DNA from: Candidatus Competibacter phosphatis
Lineage (GTDB): Bacteria > Pseudomonadota > Gammaproteobacteria > Competibacterales > Competibacteraceae
Length of the DNA: 64,000 nucleotides
NCBI RefSeq assembly: GCF_012939995.1
Contig: NZ_SPMZ01000040.1
Location: 1 to 64,000 of the forward strand
Direction of reading: 5' to 3'
The notes beneath the pieces are model-generated. The model was not told the DNA's origin, did not search any database, and saw only the letters and a list, made by a program, of their open reading frames with translations. Made by a program: the position numbers and the translations under genes. This document shows, piece by piece, positions 37,559 to 49,191 of this stretch (the first letter of the stretch is position 1; each line of letters begins with the position of its first letter).

Positions 37559-38722
37559 ATGTACGCTCTGAAAGCCGTCGAATCCTGTATCCAATTGCTG
37601 GACTGGGCCAATCCCGCCACCGGCCATTCCGAACCCCTGACCGGAGAGCGGCTGACGCGCGCCAAGAGCGCATACAGTACCCGCCGGGTGGATCTCATGT
37701 CAGCCGTCAACCTCTTGCAAGGTGACGTGGTACAACCCCACGCAGGCGACTTGGTGTTGGCGCGGGTGGAAAAAATCGGCCAGCATTCGCGAATCGAACT
37801 GCCCAGCGGGCGACGCGCCCAACTCTACCCCGGCGACGAAATCATCGTTTGCTATGGCAATCGCTACGCCCCGGACCAGTTCGAGGCCGTGGTGCCAGAC
37901 CATCTTGGCGAATGTTCGCTGGTCGCCGCCGGCGGCATCGCCGCTCAGTTGCTATCCCGGCACAGTGGCATGAAGCGCCCCACCACGATCCGGCCACTGG
38001 GCCTGTTGGCGGACATCCAAGGCCATCGGCTGAACCTGATGGATTGGGCGCTGCCGCGCATTCCTTCCTCCCTGCACCGGCCTTATACCCTGGCGGTGGT
38101 CGGCACGGCCATGAACGCCGGCAAGACGACGACTGCCGCCAACCTGATCAGGGGTCTGGTTCAGACCGGCCAGCGGGTCGGCGCGGCCAAGGTCACCGGC
38201 ACCGGCGCCGGTGGCGACCGCTGGACGTTGCTGGACGCCGGGGCCGAGCGCGTGCTGGATTTCACCGACGCCGGTTATGCCTCCACCTATCAGGTGACCT
38301 TGCCGCAGGTCGAAACCATCCTGCACCAGCTCACCGCCCACCTGGCGATCGAACCGCTCGACACCTTGGTGCTGGAAGTCGCCGATGGTCTGTTCCAGAC
38401 CGAAACCGCGCAACTGCTGGCCTCGCCGGCCTTCGCCCGCCGAGTGGACGGTATCGTGTTCGCCGCCGGCGACGCGCTGGGCGCACTGGCCGGCGTGGAG
38501 TGGTTGCGGCGTTTCCCCCTGCCGGTGTTGGCCGTCAGCGGCTTGTTGACTGCCTCGCCGCTGGCCTGCCGCGAGGCGGTGACCGCCACCGGTCTTCCGG
38601 TGCTGACCCAAGACCAGTTGGTTCGCGGTCAATGGCGACCGGAGCGCGACGCGGCCGAGGACGGCTGGCCGGTCTGCCGGTTTCCGCGCCGCGACGCCAT
38701 CGTCGCCAGCGCCTACCGATGA
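37559..38722 (+). CDS. P-loop NTPase with N-terminal extension, DUF1611/MobB/BioD-like, unknown role
   Basis: A 387-residue protein. Residues 1-170 contain a beta-rich region (GDLVLARVEKIGQHSRIELP and GDEIIVCYGNRYAP). The P-loop domain then has Walker A VVGTAMNAGKTTTAANLIRG followed by GAAKVTGTGAGGD and a switch-like LVLEVADGLFQTET. The P-loop resembles MobB, dethiobiotin synthetase and DUF1611-type NTPases. I cannot name the reaction. It is the first gene behind the sigma-54 promoter. Its TGA overlaps the ATG of the ABC exporter, so the two are translationally coupled and probably act together. Confidence 0.75.
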   Translation: MYALKAVESCIQLLDWANPATGHSEPLTGERLTRAKSAYSTRRVDLMSAVNLLQGDVVQPHAGDLVLARVEKIGQHSRIELPSGRRAQLYPGDEIIVCYGNRYAPDQFEAVVPDHLGECSLVAAGGIAAQLLSRHSGMKRPTTIRPLGLLADIQGHRLNLMDWALPRIPSSLHRPYTLAVVGTAMNAGKTTTAANLIRGLVQTGQRVGAAKVTGTGAGGDRWTLLDAGAERVLDFTDAGYASTYQVTLPQVETILHQLTAHLAIEPLDTLVLEVADGLFQTETAQLLASPAFARRVDGIVFAAGDALGALAGVEWLRRFPLPVLAVSGLLTASPLACREAVTATGLPVLTQDQLVRGQWRPERDAAEDGWPVCRFPRRDAIVASAYR

Positions 38723-40443
38723 AACCGCCACAGTCCCCGACTCCCTTGGGCAGCCGGTGGCGCCGCTGGCTCTGGCTGCGCTTGGCCGCGAATGGCTTGG
38801 GTCAGGCGCTGACCGCGCTCTTCGCCACGGTGCTGATCGGCCATGTCGTGGACCATTGGCTGCGCCAGTCGGCGGTGCTGACGCTGGCGCTGGCCGGTCC
38901 GGCGCTGGGATTGGTCTGCACCGCCGCCATCCATGCCTGGCTGCGGCTGCGAGAACGAGTGGATGCCGAACAGCTTGGACAGGATTACGCTTACCGGATG
39001 CGGCTGGCTCTGTTCGATCGTCTGGGCACCTTATCGCCCCGTCTAGCGCAGAGGCGTGGGCGTGGCGGATTGTTGCTGCGTTTCATCGGCGATTTGACCG
39101 CGCTGCGGCAATGGACCAGCCTGGGGTTGGCCCGGTTGAGCGTCGCGGGAACGACCGCGCTGGCTGCCTTGCTGGGATTGGCCTGGCTGGATGCGGCGCT
39201 GGCGCTGGCGATTGCCATGCCGCTGATCGCCGGCATCGGCGCGGCGCTGTGGCTCGGCGGACCGCTGCGGCGGGCGGTGCGGGAAACCCGCCGCCGGCAG
39301 TCGCGGCTGGCCAGCCAGGTTCATGAGCAGATCGCGGCCCTTTCGGTGGTGCAGGTTTGCAATCGAACCCAGAGCGAACGACGGCGGCTATCCCGACAGG
39401 GCCAGCGCCTGCGCGACGCCATGCTGGCGCGGGCGGCCATCAGCGGCCGATTGCGGGCGATCACCGAGGTGACCACCGCCCTGGCGACGTTGATGGTGCT
39501 GATGACCGGTGTGATCGAAACCGCTTATGGTTTGAGCACGCCGGGAACGGTCATCGGCGCCATGGCCATTGTTCACCTGCTGCTGCCGGGGGTGCGCGAC
39601 CTGGGTCGCGCCCACGAATATTGGCACGGTTATCAAGTAGCACAGGAAAAAATCCGGCAATTCATGGAGCTGCCCAGTCTGTCGGTGGAAAGGCCCGACG
39701 CTCGGGCATTGGTTCCGGCCAACGGTCGGCTGGAGTTCGATGCCGTCGGCGTGAATGGTGTCCTGGAGGAGCTCGGTTCGAGCGCCGGGCCGGGCCGGAT
39801 CATCGCCATCGTCGGTCCCAACGGCGCGGGTAAATCGACCTTGCTGAGCTTGGCGGCCCGTCTGTTCGATCCGGATCGGGGAACCGTGCGCCTGGATGGG
39901 CAAAACCTGGCCGACTGCACCTTGGCGTCGATCCGACGGACCGTCGGCATGGTCAGCGACGAACTGCCATTGCTTAGGGGCAGCATTGCCCGCAACCTGC
40001 GTTACCGCTGGCGGAACGCGCCGGATGAAGAGGTGGCGCGAGTTTGCGCCCTGTGTGGGGTGGACCAGTTGCTGCAAACCCTGCCGGCGGGCGAACGGAC
40101 CGTGTTGCAGGAGCGCGGCGCCAACCTGTCGTTGGGGCAGCGGCAGCGCATTGCCCTGGCGCGGGCGGTGCTCGGCGATCCAAGCGTGCTGCTACTCGAC
40201 GAGCCCGACGCTCATCTCGACACCGATTCCAGCGCTGTGCTGGATCGAGTGCTGGCGCGGTATCGCGGCACGGTATTGATGGTGACTCACCGGCGGGAAC
40301 GGCTGTTTCAAGCCGATGAAATCTGGCACCTGGCGGATGGGCGGCTGGTCGAGACCGGTCCGCCGTTACGGCTGCTCAACGGCGACGGGCCAACCCGTCA
40401 TTTGTTCGGGACGGAAACCCAGCCTCGGGCCGCGGTGGGGTAG
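38719..40443 (+). CDS. ABC exporter (fused membrane and ATPase domains)
   Basis: The ATG at 38719 overlaps the stop of the NTPase gene (ATGA). The 574-residue half-transporter has a membrane domain of about six helices (residues 10-290) and an ATPase with Walker A GPNGAGKST, the signature NLSLGQRQRIALARAV (Leu in place of Gly in LSGGQ), Walker B VLLLDEPDAHLD and the H-loop MVTHRRER. It resembles MsbA/peptide exporters, which work as homodimers. Two features differ from typical exporters: the altered signature and a short region before Walker A. The transported molecule is unknown. Confidence 0.85.
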   Translation: MKPPQSPTPLGSRWRRWLWLRLAANGLGQALTALFATVLIGHVVDHWLRQSAVLTLALAGPALGLVCTAAIHAWLRLRERVDAEQLGQDYAYRMRLALFDRLGTLSPRLAQRRGRGGLLLRFIGDLTALRQWTSLGLARLSVAGTTALAALLGLAWLDAALALAIAMPLIAGIGAALWLGGPLRRAVRETRRRQSRLASQVHEQIAALSVVQVCNRTQSERRRLSRQGQRLRDAMLARAAISGRLRAITEVTTALATLMVLMTGVIETAYGLSTPGTVIGAMAIVHLLLPGVRDLGRAHEYWHGYQVAQEKIRQFMELPSLSVERPDARALVPANGRLEFDAVGVNGVLEELGSSAGPGRIIAIVGPNGAGKSTLLSLAARLFDPDRGTVRLDGQNLADCTLASIRRTVGMVSDELPLLRGSIARNLRYRWRNAPDEEVARVCALCGVDQLLQTLPAGERTVLQERGANLSLGQRQRIALARAVLGDPSVLLLDEPDAHLDTDSSAVLDRVLARYRGTVLMVTHRRERLFQADEIWHLADGRLVETGPPLRLLNGDGPTRHLFGTETQPRAAVG

Positions 40444-40447
40444 GATC

Positions 40448-41359
40448 ATGTGGTTGATGTCGTTCGACGCGCCGCCCGCTCCGGCGATTGTGGAAATAAC
40501 CGTCGCGGCTCCCCCGACCTCGGCCGCTTTCCAGACCGCCTTTACGCCTTCGGCCCCGTCGCCCACCCACGGCGTTGTTCAGCGTTGGTCGAAGAGCGAT
40601 CCGGCGCAAGCTTACTACCTGTACGTTCCGCCTGGAGTCGGCGGCAATGCTCCAGTGCTGGTCGTCGTTCACGGCGTGTCCCGCAACGCCGAGGAGCAGG
40701 TGCGCCGTTTTCGGCGGCTGGCTCGCCAATATGGGGTGGTGCTGGTCGCGCCACGGTTTCCCACCGACCGCTTCGCCGACTACCAGCGCCTGGGTTTGAC
40801 CGGGCAGGGTGAGCGGTCCGACCAGGCGCTACAGGCGATCCTGACCGAGGTGCGGCACCAGACCGGCATCACCGGCCGCCTTTACCTGTTCGGCTACTCG
40901 GGCGGCGGCCAGTTCGTCCACCGCTACGCGATGGCCCATCCCGAGCAGGTGGCGGCGGTCGCCATCGGTGCCGCCGGTTGGTACACCTTCCCCAACCCCC
41001 AGGTTCGCTTTCCGTGCGGCTTGAAGATCAGCCGCCGGACGGGGACACGGTTTCGGCCAGAGCGGTTTCTGCGCATCCCGATGGCGGTTTTCGTCGGCGA
41101 ACACGATGTTCGGCGCGGCAAGGACCGGCCGGAACTGAGGCAAACCGGCAGGGTGGATGCCCAACAGGGATTGACCCGGCTGGAGCGCGGCGATCGCTGG
41201 ATCGACGCGATGCGCGCCGCCGCCCGGGATCGGGGGTTGGATACACCCTATCGCTACGAGATTCTACCCCACGCCGCTCATTCCTTCGCCGCCAGCATGA
41301 AACGGGGCGGACTCGGCGCGCGGGTGTTCGATTTTCTGTTCGGTCCGCCGCCGACCTGA
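40448..41359 (+). CDS. Alpha/beta hydrolase (PHB-depolymerase/esterase-like)
   Basis: The start is the ATG at 40448, five bases after the ABC exporter stop, giving 303 residues. The alpha/beta-hydrolase core has LVVVHGVSRNAEEQ (oxyanion region), the nucleophile elbow GYSGGGQFVHRYA, an acid in MAVFVGEHDVRRGK and the histidine in LPHAAHSFAASM. No clear signal peptide is seen, although the N-terminal 40 residues are proline- and alanine-rich. Its place as third gene of the sigma-54 operon suggests it works on the same compound that is exported. Confidence 0.78.
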   Translation: MWLMSFDAPPAPAIVEITVAAPPTSAAFQTAFTPSAPSPTHGVVQRWSKSDPAQAYYLYVPPGVGGNAPVLVVVHGVSRNAEEQVRRFRRLARQYGVVLVAPRFPTDRFADYQRLGLTGQGERSDQALQAILTEVRHQTGITGRLYLFGYSGGGQFVHRYAMAHPEQVAAVAIGAAGWYTFPNPQVRFPCGLKISRRTGTRFRPERFLRIPMAVFVGEHDVRRGKDRPELRQTGRVDAQQGLTRLERGDRWIDAMRAAARDRGLDTPYRYEILPHAAHSFAASMKRGGLGARVFDFLFGPPPT

Positions 41360-41475
41360 CTTCGATGCGGCTGACCGCGCGTCTCTCCAGCGGCCGGGTC
41401 CCAACTTGGCCGTGCGCTTGACGGCGCCAACCAGCCTGAGGTTTCGACGTCGGCGAGCTCGATCCCATTTTCCGA

Positions 41476-42321
41476 TTACGGGAGCAGATTCGAGGGGGTG
41501 GGCGCGGATGTTGAACCGGATGCCGGGTTCAGAAACGGCTGCAGCAACAAACCGTACAGGCGGGTGGCCCGCCGGTCGCGAAAGTACTCCAGCCCGATGG
41601 TCATGCCGGCATGACCGTCGCGCGGCTGGTCGCGGTAAGTGCCGAACAGCCGGTCCCACCAGGGCAGGTTGAAGCCGAAGTTGCTATCGGTTTCCTCCGG
41701 TCGGATCGAGTGGTGGACCCGGTGCATGTCGGGCGTGACCAAGATCCAGCGCAAGGCCCGGTCCAGCCGTCGCGGCAGCCCAACGTTGCCGTGGTTGAAC
41801 ATGGCAGTGGCGTTCAGGATCACCTCGAACAGCATGACGGCCACCGCCGGCACGCCGAGCAGCGTGACCAGCACCAGCTTGATCAGCATCGACAGCACGA
41901 TTTCCAGCGGATGAAAGCGCAGCGCGGTGGTGACGTCGAAATCCAGGTCGGTGTGGTGCATGCGGTGCAGCCGCCAGAGCACCGCTACTTTGTGGAAGAC
42001 GACATGCTGGGTGTAAATCGCCAGATCCAGTATCAGCAGGGAGGCGGGCAACGCCAGCCAGAATGGCGCATTCAGCCCGTGAAACAATCCCCAGCCCCGC
42101 GCCGCCGCCAGTTCGGCCGCCCCAACCGCCAGCACCGGAAACACCAGCCGCAACACGACACTGTCCACCACGATGATGCCGAGATTGGCGGGCCAGCGCC
42201 GCGCTCGCGGCAGACTCAAGGCGCGGCGCGGTTTGCGCCGTTCCCACAGCATCATCGCCAGCAGGACGGCGAAGAAGCACGCCAATCGGATGATGGGTTC
42301 GTTGTGGTGCAATGCGGTCAT
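41476..42321 (-). CDS. Sterol desaturase / fatty-acid hydroxylase family protein
   Basis: A 281-residue membrane protein with four hydrophobic segments and the diiron histidine clusters of the family: HVVFHK, LHRMHHTDLDFD, FNHGNVGLP and HRVHHSI. This fold carries out O2-dependent hydroxylation or desaturation of lipids; bacterial members act on hopanoids, ornithine lipids or alkyl lipids. The substrate cannot be predicted here. It stands alone, divergent from hemB. Confidence 0.85.
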   Translation of the reverse strand: MTALHHNEPIIRLACFFAVLLAMMLWERRKPRRALSLPRARRWPANLGIIVVDSVVLRLVFPVLAVGAAELAAARGWGLFHGLNAPFWLALPASLLILDLAIYTQHVVFHKVAVLWRLHRMHHTDLDFDVTTALRFHPLEIVLSMLIKLVLVTLLGVPAVAVMLFEVILNATAMFNHGNVGLPRRLDRALRWILVTPDMHRVHHSIRPEETDSNFGFNLPWWDRLFGTYRDQPRDGHAGMTIGLEYFRDRRATRLYGLLLQPFLNPASGSTSAPTPSNLLP

Positions 42322-42341
42322 GGACGGATTCCATTGAGTAA

Positions 42342-42364
42342 CCCTCTCCTGCTCAGGGAGAGGG
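42342..42364. repeat. Palindromic repeat, copy 2 (CCCTCTCC/GGAGAGGG)
   Basis: An 8-bp perfect stem with a seven-base loop, the same stem as at 29389-29412. It lies between the divergent sterol-desaturase-family gene and hemB, upstream of both, so it is not simply a terminator. Confidence 0.55.
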
Positions 42365-42417
42365 AAGATCGGCTTGGGCTATAATGTCGCGCCCCTATGA
42401 ATACGACGATCGTTTGA

Positions 42418-44969
<2,552 letters not shown>

Positions 44970-45066
44970 GAGGGGGCAACGAGGCGGTGGGCAGGCTCTG
45001 GAACGACTCGCGGCGAACAGGGTCACGGTCATCCCGCCCATCCGCCGTTCCCACGAGGTGCGCGGC

Positions 45067-46590
45067 CTATCCTCGCCACCCCCCCGCCAGCGCCGCCGGG
45101 GGATCGGCCAGCGATTGAAACCGCGCCAGCCGTACCACGTTGCGCTGGCGATGACCCAGCAGCGGCATGATGCCCCGCGCCAGCAGCGCCTGCATGGCCC
45201 GTTCGCCGAGCAGAACTTCGGTGCCCGGCTGCATCCGCCGTTCCTCGGCTTCTCCATACACATGCGCCGGCAGATCGTCCAGCTCCAGCACGTCGCCGGG
45301 GCTGAAATCCCAGCCGTTCTCCGCGAACGCCGCCGCGATCAGCCGCGCGCAGGCGAAGGCTGGATTGCCCCATAGATAAGCGTCGGGATCGCGGCCCAGC
45401 GGCATTTCCTCGAACTCCAGTTGTTCGACCGGTTCGGTTTTCTGGCCGTAGGGCAGCCGCAGCAGCACCCGAGGCAGCGCCAGCCCCAGCCAGGGCGCGA
45501 CCTCGGTCTGGCGCAGTGCCTGCCAGTGCTGTTCGGCGGCGGCGGGCAGCGGCGTCCATTGCGTGGGGTCGGCCAGCTCGGCGGCGGACGCGCAGCCCAG
45601 TGTGTTGGGATCGGCCGCCGCCAGGAACGGACCGCCGGCGTGGGCGGCCACCGATCCCAGCGCCGCCAGCAGGGCGATATCGTCTGGCGCGGCGCCGAAC
45701 GCGTAGTCTCCCACCAGCAGCGACCAGGGTTGGCTGTCGGGCAACTGGACTTCCCGGTCGATCAGCAGCGTGTAGAGGCTGGTGGCGCGCGGTTGACCGG
45801 CGGCGGTGCGCAGGTCGGCGAGCAGCTCCTGCTTGGTGACGTCGAGCAGGTCGACGCGCAACAGGTCGCTGTCGAGATTGGCGACCAGGTCCCGCACGCC
45901 GCGCCAGGTCGCCTCCAGGGCCTGGAACGCCGGTTGGTGCAGGATCGCCCGCAACTGCTCGCCGATCGCCGCGTCCACCGCCTCGATCCAGGCTTCCTGG
46001 CGCGGATCGGTCCGCACGATATGCGGTTGAACCACCGCTTGCAACAGGGTGTTGATGGCCGCCGTTCCCACATCGGTCGCCGGTCGCGTCGACGGTGGCT
46101 CGGGTGTCTTGCCCAGCAGGCGTTCGAGCAGGGCAGCGTCGTCTTCCGTGGCGGCCGATTCCGGCTTGGCGGGTTCCTGGGGTGGCGCGGGGCTCAGTTC
46201 GGCGACGGCTTGGGCGAAGCTGGCCGGATTGAGCAGGCGGGCGCGGCTGCGACGCAGGGACTGAAACAGCTCCAGCCGCTGGTAAAGCGCATCGGGATGA
46301 AAGTCGTCGAGCTGGGCGAAGCCGATCGTCAGCGCCGCCCCGCCGGCCCCGCCGTTCAACGTCAGCCGCAACTTCGGCGCCAGCCGGGCCATGACCGCGT
46401 CGAGATTGTCGGCGTTGGCCGTCAACAGCGGCCGGCTGCTCAGCTCCAGCAGGGCGGAAGGGCTCTCCCGCCGCGCTCGTCCGCTGAAGTCGGCCATGAC
46501 CAGCACGCGCAGCGGAGTATCGGGATCGCGGCGGTGGGACCGCGAAGCGGAACGGGGCAGTTCGAATTGAAATTCCATTCGGCCTGGCAT
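45067..46590 (-). CDS. Type VI secretion sheath protein, TssB-TssC fusion
   Basis: The 507-residue protein combines an N-terminal TssB-like part (TPLRVLVMADFSGRA, NLDAVMARLAPKLRL, about residues 20-110) with a TssC/VipB-type part. The TssC-type part has FQALEATWRGVRDLVANLDS, DVTKQELLADL, LLVGDYAFG, LRLPYGQKT and DAYLWGNPAFACARLIAAAF. In standard systems these are two genes, so the contractile sheath would here be made of one polypeptide. A linker of low complexity (about residues 125-165) joins them. GGAG lies eight bases before the ATG. No other core T6SS gene (TssEFGHJKLM, Hcp) is in the window. Confidence 0.78.
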   Translation of the reverse strand: MPGRMEFQFELPRSASRSHRRDPDTPLRVLVMADFSGRARRESPSALLELSSRPLLTANADNLDAVMARLAPKLRLTLNGGAGGAALTIGFAQLDDFHPDALYQRLELFQSLRRSRARLLNPASFAQAVAELSPAPPQEPAKPESAATEDDAALLERLLGKTPEPPSTRPATDVGTAAINTLLQAVVQPHIVRTDPRQEAWIEAVDAAIGEQLRAILHQPAFQALEATWRGVRDLVANLDSDLLRVDLLDVTKQELLADLRTAAGQPRATSLYTLLIDREVQLPDSQPWSLLVGDYAFGAAPDDIALLAALGSVAAHAGGPFLAAADPNTLGCASAAELADPTQWTPLPAAAEQHWQALRQTEVAPWLGLALPRVLLRLPYGQKTEPVEQLEFEEMPLGRDPDAYLWGNPAFACARLIAAAFAENGWDFSPGDVLELDDLPAHVYGEAEERRMQPGTEVLLGERAMQALLARGIMPLLGHRQRNVVRLARFQSLADPPAALAGGWRG

Positions 46591-46745
46591 GGCGCGAGCT
46601 CTCCGGAGCGATGACTGATGCCGCTAAGTCTAGTGCGATTTTGGTGGCTTTGGCGATGGGTGACCCGCCGCTTTTTTGCCCCGGTTTTGCTGCTACACTC
46701 AACAACGGGGCTGCGTCGCGCAGCGGGTTTGTGGAGTTCGAGGGT

Positions 46746-49103
46746 ATGGCTACCGCCACGCAAAAACACCGGATGATCGCCGTCAACAGCGTCTTGGGCG
46801 AGGATGCGCTGTTGTTGGGACGCATGACCGTCACCGAGCACATGGGCCGGCTGTTCGAGTGCGAGTTGGAACTGTTCAGCGAGAAAACCGACATCAAGCT
46901 GGCGGACGTACTGGGCACCAACATGACGGTTCGCCTGGAACTGCCCTATAAGCAAGGTACCCGCTACTTCAATGGCCTGGTGACCCGCTTCAGCTATATC
47001 GGCACCCGGGGCCTGCGCTACGGGGCCTATCGCGCCACGCTCAGCCCCTGGCTGTGGTTTCTGACCCGCACCGCCGACTGCCGGATTTTCCAGAACAAGA
47101 AAGTGCCCGACATCATCAAGGACGTGTTCCGGGAGCAGGGTTTCACCGATTTCAAGGACGCCCTGAGCGGCAGTTACCGCGAGTGGGAGTACTGCGTGCA
47201 GTATCGGGAAACCGATTTCAATTTCGTCTGCCGGCTGATGGAGCAGGAGGGCATATACTGCTTTTTCAAGCACGAAAACGGCAAGCACATACTGGTGCTG
47301 GCCGACAACTACGGCTCCCACGAAAAATTCCCGAAATACGAAACCGTGCCTTATTTCCCGCCGGATACCCACGACCACCGCGAGCGGGATCACTTGTACG
47401 AATGGCACGTCATCCAGAACGTGCAACCGGGCGTCTATGCCCTGAACGATTACGATTTCACCGCCCCGCGCAAGAACTTGCGCTCGGTGTTGAACAAGCC
47501 CAAGAACCACGCCCTGGCAAACATGGAGATCTACGACTATCCGGGTGAATACACCGACCCCGGCGATGGCAGCAGCTATTCCAAGATCCGGCTGGAGGAA
47601 TTGCTGGCCCAGCACGAGGTCGCCCGTGGGGAGGGTAACGCCGCCGGACTGGCGGCCGGTTACCTGTTCAGCCTGAGTAACTGCTCGCGCGAGGATCAGA
47701 ACCGCGAATATCTGATCGTGTCCGCCGTGCATCAGCTCGAATCGGACGAGTTCGAATCCTTCCTGGAAGGCGGAATTTCCGGCAAACCGCATCGGAGCGA
47801 GATCACCGCCATCGAGGCCAAGCAGCAGTATCGCGCGCCGCGCGTCACCCCCAAGCCGGTGGTGCAGGGGCCGCAAACCGCCACCGTGGTGGGTCCCGGC
47901 GGCGAGGAAATTTACACCGATCAGTACGGGCGGGTGAAATGCCAGTTTCACTGGGACCGCTACGGCCAGGCCGACGAGAACAGCTCCTGCTGGATTCGCG
48001 TCTCGCAGATGTGGGCGGGCAAGCAATGGGGCGCGATGAACATCCCGCGCATCGGTCAGGAAGTGATCGTGGACTTCCTGGAGGGCGATCCCGATCAGCC
48101 GATCATCACCGGCCGGGTCTACAACGGCATCAACATGCCGCCCTACGGTCTGCCGGCCAAGGCCACCATGTCTACGCTCAAGAGCAATTCCAGCAAGGGC
48201 GGCAACGGCTTCAACGAGATCCGGCTGGAAGACGCCAAGGACAGCGAGCAGATGTTCATTCATGCCCAGCGCAACCAGGACATCCGGGTCAAGAAGGACA
48301 CCTTCGAGTGGATCGGCAACGAGCGGCATCTGATCGTCAAGGCCGACCAGTTGGAAAAAGTGGAAGGTAATCAGCATCTGACCGTCAACGGCGATCAGAA
48401 AGCCAAGGTCGACGGCACGGCCTCGCTGAAGATCGGCGGCGATCAAAAGGAGCAAATCGGCGGTGACCAGCACCTCAAGGTCGGCAGCCGGCAGAACATC
48501 AAGGCCGGCGGCACGATTTCGGTCGATGCCGGCATGGATTTGCAGCAGAAGGCCGGCATGAAGTGCGCCGTGGACGCCGGCATGGAAGTGCATATCAAGG
48601 GCGGCATGAACGTGGTGATCGAAGCCGGGCTATCGCTGACCATCAAGGTTGGTGGCAACTTCGTCAACATCAATCCGGCGGGTGTGTTCATTCAAGGCAC
48701 CTTGGTCATGCTCAACAGCGGTGGCGCGGCTGGTTCCGGCGCCGGTTGCTCGCCGGCCCCACCGTCGCCACCGGCGCCACCGACGGCACCCCAGGAAGCG
48801 GCTACCGCCGAATCCGGTCAGGTCAGCGATGCCCAGGCCGGAGCCCAGGCCCAACAGCAAAGCCAAAGTCTGGATTCGGCCAGCGTCGGTGATGTCGAAC
48901 TGTTGGATGACGGGCTGCCGGCCGGCAGTGGATCGTCGGCCACGCCGCCGCCCGGCACCTCCAGCCCACCGCCACCATCGCCGCAAGCGCAGCAGCAAGC
49001 TGCGCAAGCCCAGGCGGCTCAGAATGCCAGCGATAGCGGCAAGCCTGCTTACCAACCGCCGCCACCGGCTCCGCCGCGAGGAGGGAGAACCACCAATGAT
49101 TGA
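46746..49103 (+). CDS. vgrG: Type VI secretion tip protein VgrG (TssI)
   Basis: I take the ATG at 46746; a longer frame to 46611 has no conserved sequence. The 785-residue protein begins with the gp27-like part (LLGRMTVTEHMGRLFECELE, YFNGLVTRF, QYRETDFNFVCRLMEQEGIYC). The gp5 OB-fold has GGEEIYTDQYGRVKCQFHWD and PRIGQEVIVDFLEGDPDQP, and a beta-helical DUF2345 region has repeats such as VEGNQHLTVNGDQKAKVDG. The last 115 residues are rich in Pro, Ala and Gln without a recognised effector domain. It lies divergent from the sheath gene and is followed by a DUF4123 chaperone. Confidence 0.92.
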   Translation: MATATQKHRMIAVNSVLGEDALLLGRMTVTEHMGRLFECELELFSEKTDIKLADVLGTNMTVRLELPYKQGTRYFNGLVTRFSYIGTRGLRYGAYRATLSPWLWFLTRTADCRIFQNKKVPDIIKDVFREQGFTDFKDALSGSYREWEYCVQYRETDFNFVCRLMEQEGIYCFFKHENGKHILVLADNYGSHEKFPKYETVPYFPPDTHDHRERDHLYEWHVIQNVQPGVYALNDYDFTAPRKNLRSVLNKPKNHALANMEIYDYPGEYTDPGDGSSYSKIRLEELLAQHEVARGEGNAAGLAAGYLFSLSNCSREDQNREYLIVSAVHQLESDEFESFLEGGISGKPHRSEITAIEAKQQYRAPRVTPKPVVQGPQTATVVGPGGEEIYTDQYGRVKCQFHWDRYGQADENSSCWIRVSQMWAGKQWGAMNIPRIGQEVIVDFLEGDPDQPIITGRVYNGINMPPYGLPAKATMSTLKSNSSKGGNGFNEIRLEDAKDSEQMFIHAQRNQDIRVKKDTFEWIGNERHLIVKADQLEKVEGNQHLTVNGDQKAKVDGTASLKIGGDQKEQIGGDQHLKVGSRQNIKAGGTISVDAGMDLQQKAGMKCAVDAGMEVHIKGGMNVVIEAGLSLTIKVGGNFVNINPAGVFIQGTLVMLNSGGAAGSGAGCSPAPPSPPAPPTAPQEAATAESGQVSDAQAGAQAQQQSQSLDSASVGDVELLDDGLPAGSGSSATPPPGTSSPPPPSPQAQQQAAQAQAAQNASDSGKPAYQPPPPAPPRGGRTTND

Positions 49104-49191
49104 TGAATTGGCCGTGCTGACCGACTTGCCAGAGACGCGCGTCCGCCATCGGATGGATCGGCGCGGTTGATGGTCGCCAGAGATAGCGCGC

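Noticed and set aside
37849-38718. N-terminal extension of about 290 residues on the ABC exporter
   Set aside because: The frame is open by chance through the upstream NTPase gene; the ATGA junction at 38719 gives a normal exporter length.
45029-46924. Minus-strand frame of 631 residues overlapping the sheath gene and vgrG start
   Set aside because: It is Arg/Gly/Ala low-complexity sequence in another frame of the TssB-TssC gene and would cross the divergent promoter region.
46440-48593. Open frame of 717 residues on the minus strand opposite vgrG
   Set aside because: The translation is rich in His, Ala and Val without conserved motifs and mirrors the DUF2345 repeats of vgrG. It is a shadow frame of GC-rich coding DNA.
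49096-49170. 24-codon open frame between vgrG and the DUF4123 gene
   Set aside because: It has a fair ribosome binding site and overlaps the vgrG stop, but the sequence is short, unlike any family I know, and could be chance.
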